DNA from: Chlorokybus atmophyticus
Taxonomy: Eukaryota > Streptophyta > Chlorokybophyceae > Chlorokybales > Chlorokybaceae
Assembly: GCA_009103225.1 (NCBI GenBank)
Contig: RHPI01003603.1
Location: 47,915 to 111,914 of the forward strand
Direction: 5' to 3'
DNA: 64,000 bases
Shown here: piece after piece, positions 1 to 11,032 of the stretch
Position numbering within the stretch: position 1 is the first letter of the stretch
Layout of the letters: each line of letters opens with the position of its first letter
Made by a program: the position numbers and the translations under genes
The notes under the pieces: model-generated
Told to the model about the DNA's origin: nothing
What the model saw: only the letters and a program-made list of their open reading frames with translations
The model's database searches: none

Positions 1-466
1 GGTGGACGAGCTGAGGCGCGAGCTGGACGCCAACAAACGGGACTCGGCCGCGCGGCTGGACGCACTGCAAGAAGTCAGTGTGATGCTGTGTCTCTCACAA
101 ATTGACCAACTTGACCGATCGACTGGTAAGATTGACCACTGTGGTCGGTTGGTTGTTGTTTGCAGGAGGTGGAGATGCTGCGGGACTATGCTGGCAAGCT
201 TAGCCTGATAGTGGGTGAGTATGCAGCTGTTGGTGATAGAGTTGTCACTGTGATGCGGTGTGTCTATGCGTGTATTGTGCACGCGCACACACACGCCAAC
301 GCACACATGTATGCAGCACTCACACTCCTCTTGTCTACAGAGAGGATGGAGAGCGGTGCGTACGTGACGCAGCAGCACTCGGGCATCAAGCGCTTCGTGG
401 TTCCCGCCAAAGACAGACCACACACAGCCCTCTCACTCAAACTGCGCATCCGCCAGGCACACACGC

Positions 467-510
<44 letters not shown>

Positions 511-1608
511 GCACACGTGAACGCACCCGCGCCATCATTGCATCTCACTCATCATCAACATCCTACTTCTCTCTGGCAGGCTGACCAGTTTATTGCTACC
601 AACGAGCCTAGCTACACCAACACAAATTTCGATCCAGCGCAGAGCATCACACCCAACGTATGACGTTCATGTTCAGCGTGTTGTATGAACTGAGTTCACA
701 CAATTGAGAGCAAAGGAAATGGATGTGCATATGATTGTCGGTGTGTGTTGTGTGTTCTGTTGCAGGGTGATGTGGAGGAGCAGCTGAGGGCAGAGATACA
801 CTCACTGAGGCACGCCCTGGCAAATGCCACGCAGGAGGGCAGAAGCAACGCGAGCGTAGTCTCAGACTCGTGAGTGTGTATGCGTGCATCCGTGCACATG
901 TGCGCAAGCGTGTGCGTGTGCGTGGGGGGAATGGACAGTTTGACAGCATCAGTCTGTCAGTACTTCCCAGACAGACAATGCTGAAAAATAAACACACACA
1001 GGCAAGGTGATGCGGTGCGGGAGCAGGTGCTGATGGAGCTCGCAGCGCACCCGACCGTCGACTACATCCGGGGGCTCGAGGAAGAGCGCGACCGATATCG
1101 GGCCTCCGCACAAGTAACCCACTCTCACAACATTGTTGCTGTGCGCGTGTTGTTCATACAGAGTGATCATCAATGTCATGTGCCCTCTTAGGGTGAGAGG
1201 AAGCGCAGCCAGGAGCTGAGAGTGGCTTTGGAGTCGCAGCAAAGAGCCCTCAACAAGCTGCAGCAGGTGAACAACACATTGACCCCACCCACATTACCAC
1301 TTGATGGTGTGATGAGATGTGACGATATCATGGACTGTCTGTGTTTCAAACCTTGCTGTGCCAAGATCAACACCGTCTGTAACATGAAGTGCTACACAAT
1401 ATGGTGTGACAATAGCACAGGTTTCCACTCTTGCTTGCCTTTCCTCCCTCAGGTTTCGTCCCCAACAAGGAGGGCAGCGACAACGTGCACGACGCGGTCA
1501 ATGAGGGCGTCTATGAATGATGTCAACCATAACAGCACGGCCGACGAGTGGCGCCGTGAGTCATCCACGAATGCGATGAGGACCTCGAGCCCCGTAGCGA
1601 GAAACTGA
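1..1608 (+). CDS. 3' part of a coiled-coil protein, unidentified
   Basis: This is the C-terminal part of a multi-exon gene that starts before the window. Phase-consistent exons are 2-73, 166-214, one starting at 351, one from about 580 to 658, one from 766 ending at a GTGAGT donor near 869, and further exons near 1002-1113, 1192-1266 and 1453-1608 (stop TGA). The protein is rich in charged heptad-like residues (VDELRREL, EEQLRAEIHSLRHAL, LEEERDRYR, SQELRVALESQQRAL), which fits a coiled coil, and ends in a Ser/Thr/Arg-rich tail. The third exon ends either at 411 (GTTCCC donor) or at a GC donor beside the CA microsatellite; both keep frame. I do not recognise the family. A centrosomal or ciliary coiled-coil protein is possible but is only a guess. 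Confidence 0.6.
458..509. repeat. (CA)n microsatellite in an intron
   Basis: About 25 near-perfect CA dinucleotides lie in an intron of the coiled-coil gene, just upstream of the acceptor at about 579. They are likely to vary in length and to form alternating purine-pyrimidine DNA. Confidence 0.9.
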
Positions 1609-2490
1609 TTACGCAGACTGAAACGCAACTTATGCCCGCTGGTTCGAGCATGTCATATGCATCATGAGGTGTGCATGGTATGTCCGTACATGTCATGCGG
1701 CGTTGTGTATCGTACTTCTTGCAGACAATTATGCAACGTGACACACGGAGCAGTATCATGTGCGCGTAACAGGCGTACTTGAAATGTTGTTGTATGTACA
1801 TGTGATACGGATATGCTTATTATAACATATACCAAGACATAAGAATCCTTATATATGTCATTCATGATACATATGGGCAAACCTCTTTCTAAGCACACCA
1901 TTGGTGGCGAGCATCGATGTGCACATTGAGGTGTGCTTCCCTCGATCTAAGCACAAAGTGCTTACATCATAATCTCCCTCCTTGTATGCACATAGTGCTT
2001 GCATAGGGAAACAATAAATTTTGGTTGGTTTCCCTCGCTGTATGCACAAAATGGCTGGTGTAGCTGTGCTTAGATCAAAGTGTGCAATGCCTACTCAAGG
2101 TAGTATCAATCCCCTGTGCAAATGTGTTCCCATGCATGATGTGCATATATCGAGGTTGTGCATAGTGAGCATATAGAGAGGTTAGACTGGATACATATTC
2201 GATCATTGATTTTGGTTATACATATTAATGTTTTATTTGTCAATTATTATATAGCTCACACATTATTTGCGATGCATAACACATAAACGAGAAGCTTTTA
2301 TGGAATTGATTATGCAATTGATAAATATATATACAACGAAATTTCAGTCAATAAGCTGCGACATTTACGAGCAAGTACAGATTGTAACTTGCAATCAGCT
2401 GAACATAATGTGACATAACGTATATATCATACCACTTGCAATGATTAGTGTTAACCATATCAATTTTAGCGGCGCAAGCCTTTCAGGCTG
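1609..2490. other. AT-rich intergenic region with AAGCAC/GTGCTT palindromes
   Basis: No coding signal was found between the coiled-coil gene and AP2M. From about 1885 to 2085 the sequence repeats short blocks of AAGCACA and its complement. One is a perfect 7-3-7 inverted repeat at 1948-1964 (TAAGCAC-AAA-GTGCTTA). Another is a GCACAAAATGGCTGGT block at 2044-2059. The remainder (2160-2480) is plain AT-rich DNA. Confidence 0.6.
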
Positions 2491-2573
2491 TGATACATCA
2501 GCGTGAGTCTGGTCAAACCCAAGCCAAAATGTGCCCTCGCCCTGGACCACGATCACCTTAACCGACCACCAAC

Positions 2574-2588
2574 AAACCCTAACCCTAA
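2574..2588 (+). promoter_or_regulatory. Telo-box-like motif upstream of AP2M
   Basis: AAACCCTAACCCTAA lies about 120 bp before the AP2M start codon. AAACCCTA (telo-box) is a known promoter element of plant housekeeping genes. Its role here is inferred from sequence and position only. Confidence 0.4.
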
Positions 2589-2705
2589 TGCTGGCATTGG
2601 CGTCTTCGTGGGCGTGGGCGGCGTCATCGGTGGCGTTGGGGGAGGCGGGGTTGGGTCTGAACCGTGCATATCACGCTCTCCACCCTTGCCCAGCCGTCCT
2701 CAGCC

Positions 2706-4731
2706 ATGGCGGCGGCGGCATCGGCTGTGTACTTCTACAACCTGAGGGGGGACGTCCTCATTGCCCGCACCTACCGGGATGACGTCCCTCGAGCCATGGC
2801 TGAGGCTTTCAGGACGGAAATCCTCAAGAGCAAGGTTTGCGGTCATAATGGAGCGTTCACTCATTATGTCCAGAAGTTTATACGATTGCCTTACTTACTG
2901 TTTCAGCATGGCACTCGCCATAACAAGTCGTGGCAGCAGAATTTTTCCTGGCCTAGTTACATCTCACTTGCTAATTTACAGTTCTTTATTCCTATTGGCA
3001 GTGCTGCATGTGAGCACATGCAGCATTGCCACCAAGTTAGCACAAGAGTCGTTTGTTCAATGCTTGATAGAGAAGCTGGTTTAATGCAGCATGTTTGCTC
3101 ACATGCTGTCACCAGCGCAATGCTGACTGTCACATGCTGTTACGTCATGGGGTTTGGTCCATCCATGCAGAGTACACATTGCTTGCAGCTTCTGGGTTGT
3201 GTTGCGATTGATGTGTGCCATGACCTTGCGCACACTCGTAGCAAGCAATGTGTAGAAGCCTCATGCCTGCCATCTTTTGTGCATGAATGGCTTATGATTC
3301 GTCAAGTGGCCTGCAAATCTGTACAGTAGTGGAGTTTGTTGCAAGTTAAACACATTCATTATGCGTGCATATGTGCACCTGACGAAAATTCAACTGCAAC
3401 AAGCATGCCCGTATGCGCATGTTTGTGTGCATGCAGTCTGTGATGTAGTCTAGCAAGCATTGGTTTCTTACCGCTACTTCATGTGGGCGCAGGACTTTGG
3501 TTCATCACCGTGCCGAACACTTGGCACGTGCAGTTATCTATGGATGCGTCATGAAAATATCTACATTGTGGCCGTCACCAACGCAAACACCAATGCGGCG
3601 CTCACGTTCAAGTTCCTATCGGAAACCATCGCTCTGCTGCGCAACTACTTCCAGGGCCCCGTGAAGGAGTCCTCCGTCCGCTCCAACTTTGTTTTGATAT
3701 ACGAGCTGCTAGATGAGATCATGGACTTTGGGTACCCGCAGAACCTCAGCCCCGAGATCCTCAAGTTGTACATCACGCAGCGTGCGACAGGTTTGGAGGC
3801 ATTGTTGGGTGCCGCGGGTGCGTCGGGCCGGCCCGCACCCCCGCCCGTGAATGCCACGCTGCAGGTGACGGGAGCGGTCGGGTGGCGCAGGGAGGGTCTG
3901 TTCTACAAGAAGAACGAGGTGTTCCTCGATATCATCGAGAGCGTGAACGTGCTGATGAAGGCGGACGCCACGGTGCTGCGCAGCGACGTCACGGGCCACA
4001 TCCAGATGAAGTGCTTCCTCAGCGGGATGCCAGAGCTCAAACTCGGCCTCAACGACCGTGTTGGGATGGAGGGAGGAGCAGGGAGCAAAGACGGCCCGGG
4101 CGGGGCAGAGCCCGCCAGGAGAGCCGCTACATCCGGCAAAAGTCGCCAGGTGGAGCTTGACGACACAGTTTTTCATCAATGCGTGAACCTTGGTCGCTTC
4201 AACGCAGAGAAGACCGTCTCATTTGTGCCGCCCGATGGCGAGTTTGAGCTCATGAAGTACCGCATCACGGAGGGTATTTCTTTGCCATTCAGAGTGCTGC
4301 CGATTATAAAAGAGTTGGGCCGTACACGGCTCGAAACTCACTGTAAAGTCCGCTCGCTGTTCGGCTCCAAGCTCTTTGCCGTCAGCGTGGTGGTGAGAGT
4401 GCCCGTGCCGCCCCACACGGCCAAAGCCAGCATCGTTGTGTCGGGAGGCAAGGCCAAGTATGTGCCCAAGGAGAACGCCCTTGTCTGGAAGATCCGCAAG
4501 TTCCCCGGCCAGGCCGAGCTCAGCCTCAGCGCTGAAGTGGAGCTCATTGCCACAATTGCTGAGAAGAAGCCGTGGTCGAGGCCGCCCCTCACAATGGACT
4601 TCCAGGTGCCCATGTTCACGTCATCAGGCTTGCGCGTGCGCTTCCTCAAAGTATGGGAGAAGTCCAACTACAATACGGTCAAGTGGGTTAGATACGTGAC
4701 TCGGGCAGGGCAGTATGAGATTCGTGTTTGA
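2706..4731 (+). CDS. AP2M: AP-2 complex subunit mu
   Basis: Medium subunit of the AP-2 clathrin adaptor, which selects cargo at the plasma membrane for endocytosis. There are two exons: 2706-2834 (43 codons, donor AAG|GTTTGC) and 3493-4731 (acceptor GCGCAG), joined in phase 0 to give 455 aa, close to the usual 430-440. The N-terminus (ASAVYFYNLRGDVLIARTYR) is the longin-like sigma/mu fold. The C-terminal mu-homology domain carries NATLQVTGAVGWRREGL, FHQCVNLGRF, VSFVPPDGEFELMKYRITEG and, at the end, WVRYVTRAGQYEIRV. The sequence follows the plant AP2M almost residue by residue, apart from a Gly/Ala/Lys-rich insert near residues 240-265. The 658-bp intron has several in-frame ORFs that are not coding. 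NECAP, an AP-2 partner, is encoded at 59.7-61.5 kb. Confidence 0.97.
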
Positions 4732-5662
4732 TTCATTGGTGACAGTTGCTGTAGACAGTGCATGCAGCCACGCAGTCTTTCAGCAATAGGTGGAAGGACT
4801 GCAATTGATGGCAGGTGTTGGGCCACCTGCCACTTGTACATTGAAGATATGCGCGTTGGGTATGTGTGGGCCTGGGTTGACACAAAAATGCACTGTATTG
4901 AGTTTGCTCAACCTCAACTGGACTGTGCATGTCCAGTTTTGCGCTGGCCTCAAGAGTTGACTTGCAGTCATGCTAGTGTGACATTCTCACAATTGAGTAG
5001 AGCATGTGTACAGGAATGTAAGGTGCAATTTGCGTACATAATATGAGGAAAGCGAAGCCAGGCTTCTGCAATGTATTGCATGGTGCACTTGTACAAACAG
5101 TGCGAAACGGAAATGCACATGCATAGTGGCATGCACAGTGTACAGAATATGCATATGATGTATGCAACATGCACGACACTGTGCAATGAGCTCGCTTTCG
5201 ATGCAGTGCAGTCTCCTATCATATTATGCTGCCTGTGCATGGCATGGTCGCTGCTTGTATAACATAGTATGCAAGGATTGTGGCATGCATGTGTGCAGGC
5301 ACATTGCTTTGCACAGTGCATGAGGAAACAACCACTCGTCGGTAAATTCACTTCACAATAGCACTTGGCAATTGCAAATTGTGGACGTTCGTGCAAAGCA
5401 ACAGCTGCCTACAGCTTAGGAGCCAGGTCAGCATGGATGCTGCTGCTTCTCGGCGTGGTAATGACTGCTATGCCAATCCATGTTGCAAATGTTGGCTGCA
5501 ACAGCACGCCATTGTCATTGCTTGCATGGCCCATTAACCTGAGACACTGCTCAACGCAGATGTTGCCTCTCATCTACAAGCGTGGTCACTGTCACGACCA
5601 TGGTTGCGAGTTGTAGGAACACCAAGCCGGCATCAACGAACTGCTTGATGGTAAGGCATTAG
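4732..5662. other. Intergenic region between convergent AP2M and NADH kinase
   Basis: These 930 bp hold the 3' ends of two convergent genes. They are rich in TGCA and GCAT blocks. No ORF here resembles a protein. Confidence 0.6.
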
Positions 5663-6972
5663 CTAAACCAACACAGGAGGCGGTCTGTACAGCAGCAACG
5701 GTGAGGCATCTCGCGCAATGCGGATCTCATCACCCAACTGCAGCGAATGGCGCTCATGTGCGCCATCTATGTACAAGCAGCCTTGACGCGTTCCCCATCG
5801 AACATCCAGCGCACTCTCAGGTCCCACCATGCTGTGCATGGACATTGGCACTTTACTGTACACCGCTGAGTCCACGATAGGCTCCCGAACCATGTACTGC
5901 AGGGCTGTGGACTCCAACTGCATTGGAACGCCGCCAGCTGCACAATATCACACAATGGACTTTGGCCATACGCAACAAATTGGAGTAACAGTACGCCTTT
6001 ATATATACAACAGCCTTAAGTTTCAATGAACTGCAGCGTGCTTGCAACCATTGCAACTATTAGCACAGCGCATCTCAGCGGACACGACAAGGACTTCACA
6101 ACATACATTGAGTACAACACATGCATCAAACATATTAGTTGTATGCACTGACCGAGATTGCAAGAATGCAAACATAGTAACAAACAGAGCAGGCTCGAAC
6201 CTGCATGCATGGCGGCGGTAGACCCAGCAGCCGTGCTGACGCGCAATCCGCTAGAGCGCACATGCAGGGAGCTTGCACCCATGCTGAGGCGGAAGCGCGA
6301 GGTGGATGCAGGAGAGGGGTGCGCGAGCAAGACATCATTCAACGCCAGAGGGTGAATGGGCATGAACTTGTTGGCTTCTGCGCCATCTCTCCGCACTGAA
6401 ACCCTAATGCGAGACACTGCCGCAGGCTTCCAGCTGGACCATCCCTCCAGCGCCTTGCTCAGGCTGGCCTCCATGCTGTCCGCCGTGCATGCGCATAGCC
6501 AGCCTGTGCTCCGCCTGGTGTCGAACCAGGCTTCCTCCTTGTGGGCGGCGGCGGCGTTGTCGCCATCGTCAGTCTTGGCAGGGTCGGAGTTGATGCCGAA
6601 GACGGCCGTGGAAGGATCGCTGACGCCGTGGGCGGCGGAAAGAACGGTGCCGTCCCCGCCAACGGAGACAACCAGGCCGACGCCGCGGTAGAGCTCCGGG
6701 GCAAGGCGGGATCGGGTGACAAGGCGGTAGGCGGCGACGGCGCCCTCCTGACGCAGGCGGCGGAGGACCTGCCGGAGATGGTGCACTGCCGCACCGTGGG
6801 CGTCGTGCCTGCTGCGTAGGTATGTCCCCAAGTCCCCTGGCACCCTCGCGGATTCCCCAAACGACGTGTACAGATCCCATAAGCTCCGCTTGACTACCGC
6901 CAACACCCTCAATCCCCCGCTCCCGACGCCAACGACACCGCCGCCGCCGGCCACACCCACTTGCATGAGCAC
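5663..6972 (-). CDS. NADK3: NADH kinase / NAD kinase, NADK3-like
   Basis: Phosphorylates NADH (and NAD) with ATP to make NADP(H). There are two exons on the minus strand, 6972-6201 and 5937-5663, with donor GCAG|GTTCG, acceptor GTGCAG and phase 1, giving 348 aa. The diagnostic GGDGT nucleotide-binding motif is at residues 105-109, followed by FGINSDP. A later block has LNDVLLAHPSPAS from residue 211, then RSSGLRVSTAAGSTAAM, QYMVREPI and near the C-terminus YIDGAHERHSLQLGDEI. This order matches the plant NADK3 subgroup rather than the cytosolic or plastid NADK1/2. The plant enzyme ends in a peroxisomal signal (SRY in Arabidopsis), but this one ends PPPVLV, so its location may differ. Part of exon 1 recurs beyond an assembly gap. 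Confidence 0.95.
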
Positions 6973-7874
6973 CTCTTCCGCATTGCCGTTGAATGCTCAG
7001 TGCATGCTGCATGACTGCACGCATTGCTGGCGGTCGTGGACCACCACGAGTTGTACCAAGGCCACAACTTGTTGTTGCGTGCTGTGTAGGACAACTTGTA
7101 ACGAACTTTTGCATGACTAACTGTTAATAGAAATAGGTCCTGTACATGGTGAGTCAGTCTTTGCTTGGATGACTTCTGCGTTGCGCCGTGCTCTGGATGA
7201 TATAATAGACTATCTAAGGCACTCAATGGGCCATGACGAAAACAGTACTCACGTAGCACATCACTTGTCAATCCCTGATACTGTATCAATATGCATGGGT
7301 TGCTACATGCACGTGCGTGCTGGTCAAGGTAGTGGCGAAGGCCTCGGTTGAAACATGTACAATCGATTAAGTTCAATCGATTAACATGTTCAATCATCAA
7401 CTTGGGTGTAAACAATTGAACGCATATTGAATTGCAGGAATTATGCGATAATATGCGGTGCGCAATGTGCATTGACGGGTGTTGAACCAACAAGTACATT
7501 ACTTTATAACCTGTGAAATATATGTCAATGTATATAAATAGATTGTTGATATGACTACGAGTTCGTAAGTGTTAACATCTTGACTACGGTAATGCAAACA
7601 ATTGTAGCTCGTGCTGCCGATAGCAACCATCAAATTCGCAAACATAGCTGATGAGTTTCTCATATAACGTTAGCAACCCCTATACATCATCATTTAATGT
7701 GGGAGCATGTGGCGTACTTTAAACATATGAATCCAGCGTGTGAGTGCACTTATAGCAACTAGTTATAAAACGGCATATGGTTTAATGCTTGTGCATGTTT
7801 TATGCGCCAGTAATGTGTGCGCATACTCGTTTATTGATTATGAGATCGCATGACCAATACGTGGAATGAAAAAG

Positions 7875-7919
<45 letters not shown>
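6553..7919. repeat. First copy of an exact 1367-bp direct duplication
   Basis: This block covers the 5' part of the NADH kinase gene and its upstream region up to a (CT)n tract. It reappears at 7930-9296 with a constant offset of 1377 bp. Every stretch I compared was identical, including non-coding DNA. The second copy begins directly after the run of Ns. Confidence 0.95.
7876..7919. repeat. (CT)n microsatellite ending at the gap
   Basis: This is a pure CT run that stops at the Ns. In the second copy it starts at 9253 and runs on, interrupted by G and CG, to about 9373. The tract probably stopped the assembler. Confidence 0.95.
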
Positions 7920-7929
7920 NNNNNNNNNN
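7920..7929. other. Assembly gap of 10 Ns
   Basis: Ten unknown bases of nominal size sit between the two copies of the 1367-bp duplicate. Confidence 1.
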
Positions 7930-8349
7930 GGCGTTGTCGCCATCGTCAGTCTTGGCAGGGTCGGAGTTGATGCCGAAGACGGCCGTGGAAGGATCGCTGA
8001 CGCCGTGGGCGGCGGAAAGAACGGTGCCGTCCCCGCCAACGGAGACAACCAGGCCGACGCCGCGGTAGAGCTCCGGGGCAAGGCGGGATCGGGTGACAAG
8101 GCGGTAGGCGGCGACGGCGCCCTCCTGACGCAGGCGGCGGAGGACCTGCCGGAGATGGTGCACTGCCGCACCGTGGGCGTCGTGCCTGCTGCGTAGGTAT
8201 GTCCCCAAGTCCCCTGGCACCCTCGCGGATTCCCCAAACGACGTGTACAGATCCCATAAGCTCCGCTTGACTACCGCCAACACCCTCAATCCCCCGCTCC
8301 CGACGCCAACGACACCGCCGCCGCCGGCCACACCCACTTGCATGAGCAC
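7930..8349 (-). pseudogene. Truncated second copy of NADH kinase 5' coding region
   Basis: Codes for the first 140 residues of the NADH kinase, from its ATG (8349) through GGDGT to the run of Ns, where it is cut. It has no second exon and no catalytic C-terminal half. It is identical to the upstream gene, so it is best treated as an assembly duplicate and not a second gene. Confidence 0.85.
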
Positions 8350-9251
8350 CTCTTCCGCATTGCCGTTGAATGCTCAGTGCATGCTGCATGACTGCACGCA
8401 TTGCTGGCGGTCGTGGACCACCACGAGTTGTACCAAGGCCACAACTTGTTGTTGCGTGCTGTGTAGGACAACTTGTAACGAACTTTTGCATGACTAACTG
8501 TTAATAGAAATAGGTCCTGTACATGGTGAGTCAGTCTTTGCTTGGATGACTTCTGCGTTGCGCCGTGCTCTGGATGATATAATAGACTATCTAAGGCACT
8601 CAATGGGCCATGACGAAAACAGTACTCACGTAGCACATCACTTGTCAATCCCTGATACTGTATCAATATGCATGGGTTGCTACATGCACGTGCGTGCTGG
8701 TCAAGGTAGTGGCGAAGGCCTCGGTTGAAACATGTACAATCGATTAAGTTCAATCGATTAACATGTTCAATCATCAACTTGGGTGTAAACAATTGAACGC
8801 ATATTGAATTGCAGGAATTATGCGATAATATGCGGTGCGCAATGTGCATTGACGGGTGTTGAACCAACAAGTACATTACTTTATAACCTGTGAAATATAT
8901 GTCAATGTATATAAATAGATTGTTGATATGACTACGAGTTCGTAAGTGTTAACATCTTGACTACGGTAATGCAAACAATTGTAGCTCGTGCTGCCGATAG
9001 CAACCATCAAATTCGCAAACATAGCTGATGAGTTTCTCATATAACGTTAGCAACCCCTATACATCATCATTTAATGTGGGAGCATGTGGCGTACTTTAAA
9101 CATATGAATCCAGCGTGTGAGTGCACTTATAGCAACTAGTTATAAAACGGCATATGGTTTAATGCTTGTGCATGTTTTATGCGCCAGTAATGTGTGCGCA
9201 TACTCGTTTATTGATTATGAGATCGCATGACCAATACGTGGAATGAAAAAG

Positions 9252-9296
<45 letters not shown>
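7930..9296. repeat. Second copy of the 1367-bp duplication, probably artefactual
   Basis: Matches 6553-7919. It starts abruptly inside the NADH kinase coding exon immediately after the gap and continues past the CT tract into new sequence. Two contig ends that overlap but were scaffolded without merging would give exactly this pattern. Confidence 0.9.
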
Positions 9297-9309
<13 letters not shown>

Positions 9310-9341
9310 TGTCTCTCTCTCTCTCGCTCTCTCTCTCGCGC

Positions 9342-9373
<32 letters not shown>
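9253..9373. repeat. Interrupted (CT)n tract
   Basis: A long pyrimidine tract with occasional GTCT and CGCT interruptions. It extends the CT run that meets the gap in the first copy. Confidence 0.9.
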
Positions 9374-10179
9374 CCCTGATTGCGATTACGTCATTTAATC
9401 CACAATGCATTGACAAGGTGCTCAAGGTGCATAACGTGCACAAGGTTATGAAAAAGCGCAATTAGCGAAATTGTTGTTAGGTATTCGCCCCTATCAACAG
9501 TGCCATTCTGAGTTGCCACTTTGTTGGATTCTCTTATGGTGCTCCAAGCATAGTGCTGATTGGCAAACATTGATTAGCCCAGAAATTGACAAAGGCTGTG
9601 CATTTTCAACATGGGCAAAGAGACGGTGCCAGCAGTACTTTTGTAGTTGGAAGCGCACTCCTGGCATGAAGTTACACCATGAGCCTAACAAGAAAGGGTG
9701 GGGCGCAGCAGGTGCAGCTGTGCAAAGAGCACGAGTTGCGTGGGGCATTACGGCTCAACATATGCTGATGTTTCATGCACAATGTTCCACCTCATATGCA
9801 TAAAAATGCTGGAATTCACGGAGCACCGGCCGCTTTGCGCAATTGCGCTTTTTCAAAGCTGCGCTTGTTGCACCTCAACTCCACTTCATGGTGCATGATG
9901 TAACCTAATGCTAGCCTATGTTCACATTTACATAATGCAAATAGCAGTGTGGTTTTCGTCCATGCTGTAATGTGCGCAATCCTTCACCAACTACACCCCT
10001 ACTCAACCTCTGCCGACCGCCCTTCCCTAGTTTAGAGCACAAAGAGAGAGCTTGACAAAACAAGAGGTGGCAACATGAGCACCCGCAGAAGCGTGCGGTT
10101 CAGTCATGGCATGTTGATGCCTTCATTCAACCGTCGCCAGAAACTTGAGCCCTCTTTTTATCATGTGCACCTCATGTAC

Positions 10180-10220
<41 letters not shown>

Positions 10221-11032
10221 CCAAGTGCTGCTTACCGCAGCACCCCACACAAGAGACGCCGCCAGTTTCTTCTCAACCAACAAGCTCCAGCGCTCGCTCC
10301 AAGACGTTGCTCAGCTCAGCTCACTCAATCGACGCCCAAACACAACTACTGGCAGCATATCCTGTACGGTACGTCCTGCTACAGCCACTGTACACTGAAG
10401 CCAAGTCGACCCCTAGCGCAAGGCTATAGAGGACCTACGCTCAGCCGCTCCTGCAAGCAAGCTGCTTGCAGGAGCGGGTAAGAACTCTGGCAAGTCGTGC
10501 TTGTCACATCATCGGTAAACTGGGCTGGTCTCTGGCGAGCCCCAACCTTCTACCACAATGACGCCCAACGTACTGCCCGACACTCATCGTTGGCGTTGTT
10601 TTGTTTGTGAACAATTTTGACCCCCAGCGCCGATCCATACCTGCAGTCCCAGAGCAGATCCATACCTGACTCTGAACTGACAACGACTCAAAGCATAAGA
10701 AGCGGTGCATGCCATGCGGTCGAATGCATCACCCATTCAATCCTCCCAAGCGCGCTCATCTGTTTGTTGCACATGTGAGACTCGTGCACGCAGGGCGTGA
10801 GACCCTGTTTGAAGCGCTCATCAATTGAAGAGCACTTGTATGCATTGTGATCGGTTGTGATTACTGATGTGCATTCAAGCTCCTCTGCCAGACTTGCGCT
10901 GGTGACTCTTAGGTTGCCATGCGCAAACAACAGCTGCTGCTGTAGCGTCTAATCAAAAGTTACACTAACCATTGACATCAGCATTGCGTCTGCATGTCTG
11001 CGCAACCAATGGGTACCTCCACATTTATCTAA
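9374..11032. other. Intergenic region downstream of PRMT7
   Basis: Open frames of about 110 codons at 9471-9803 and 10075-10398 (+) resemble no protein I know. The second encodes a GA microsatellite (10183-10217). I see no reliable gene. A perfect hairpin lies at 10445-10477. Confidence 0.5.
10445..10477. repeat. Perfect 15-bp inverted repeat with 3-nt loop
   Basis: CCGCTCCTGCAAGCA is followed by AGC and then its exact reverse complement. It lies outside recognised genes, about 560 bp past the PRMT7 stop codon. Confidence 0.85.

Noticed and set aside
264-584. ORFs of His/Thr or Cys/Val repeats
   Set aside because: Translations of the (CA)n microsatellite.
3645-4667. Several long antisense ORFs opposite AP2M exon 2
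   Set aside because: They lie exactly under a strongly conserved coding exon and show no protein family pattern.
7831-8349. Second NADH kinase gene
   Set aside because: Identical to the upstream gene, cut by the N gap and lacking the second exon; an assembly duplicate explains it.
9177-9461. ORF with Arg-Glu-Arg-Glu repeats
   Set aside because: Translation of the CT/GA tract; no independent coding evidence.
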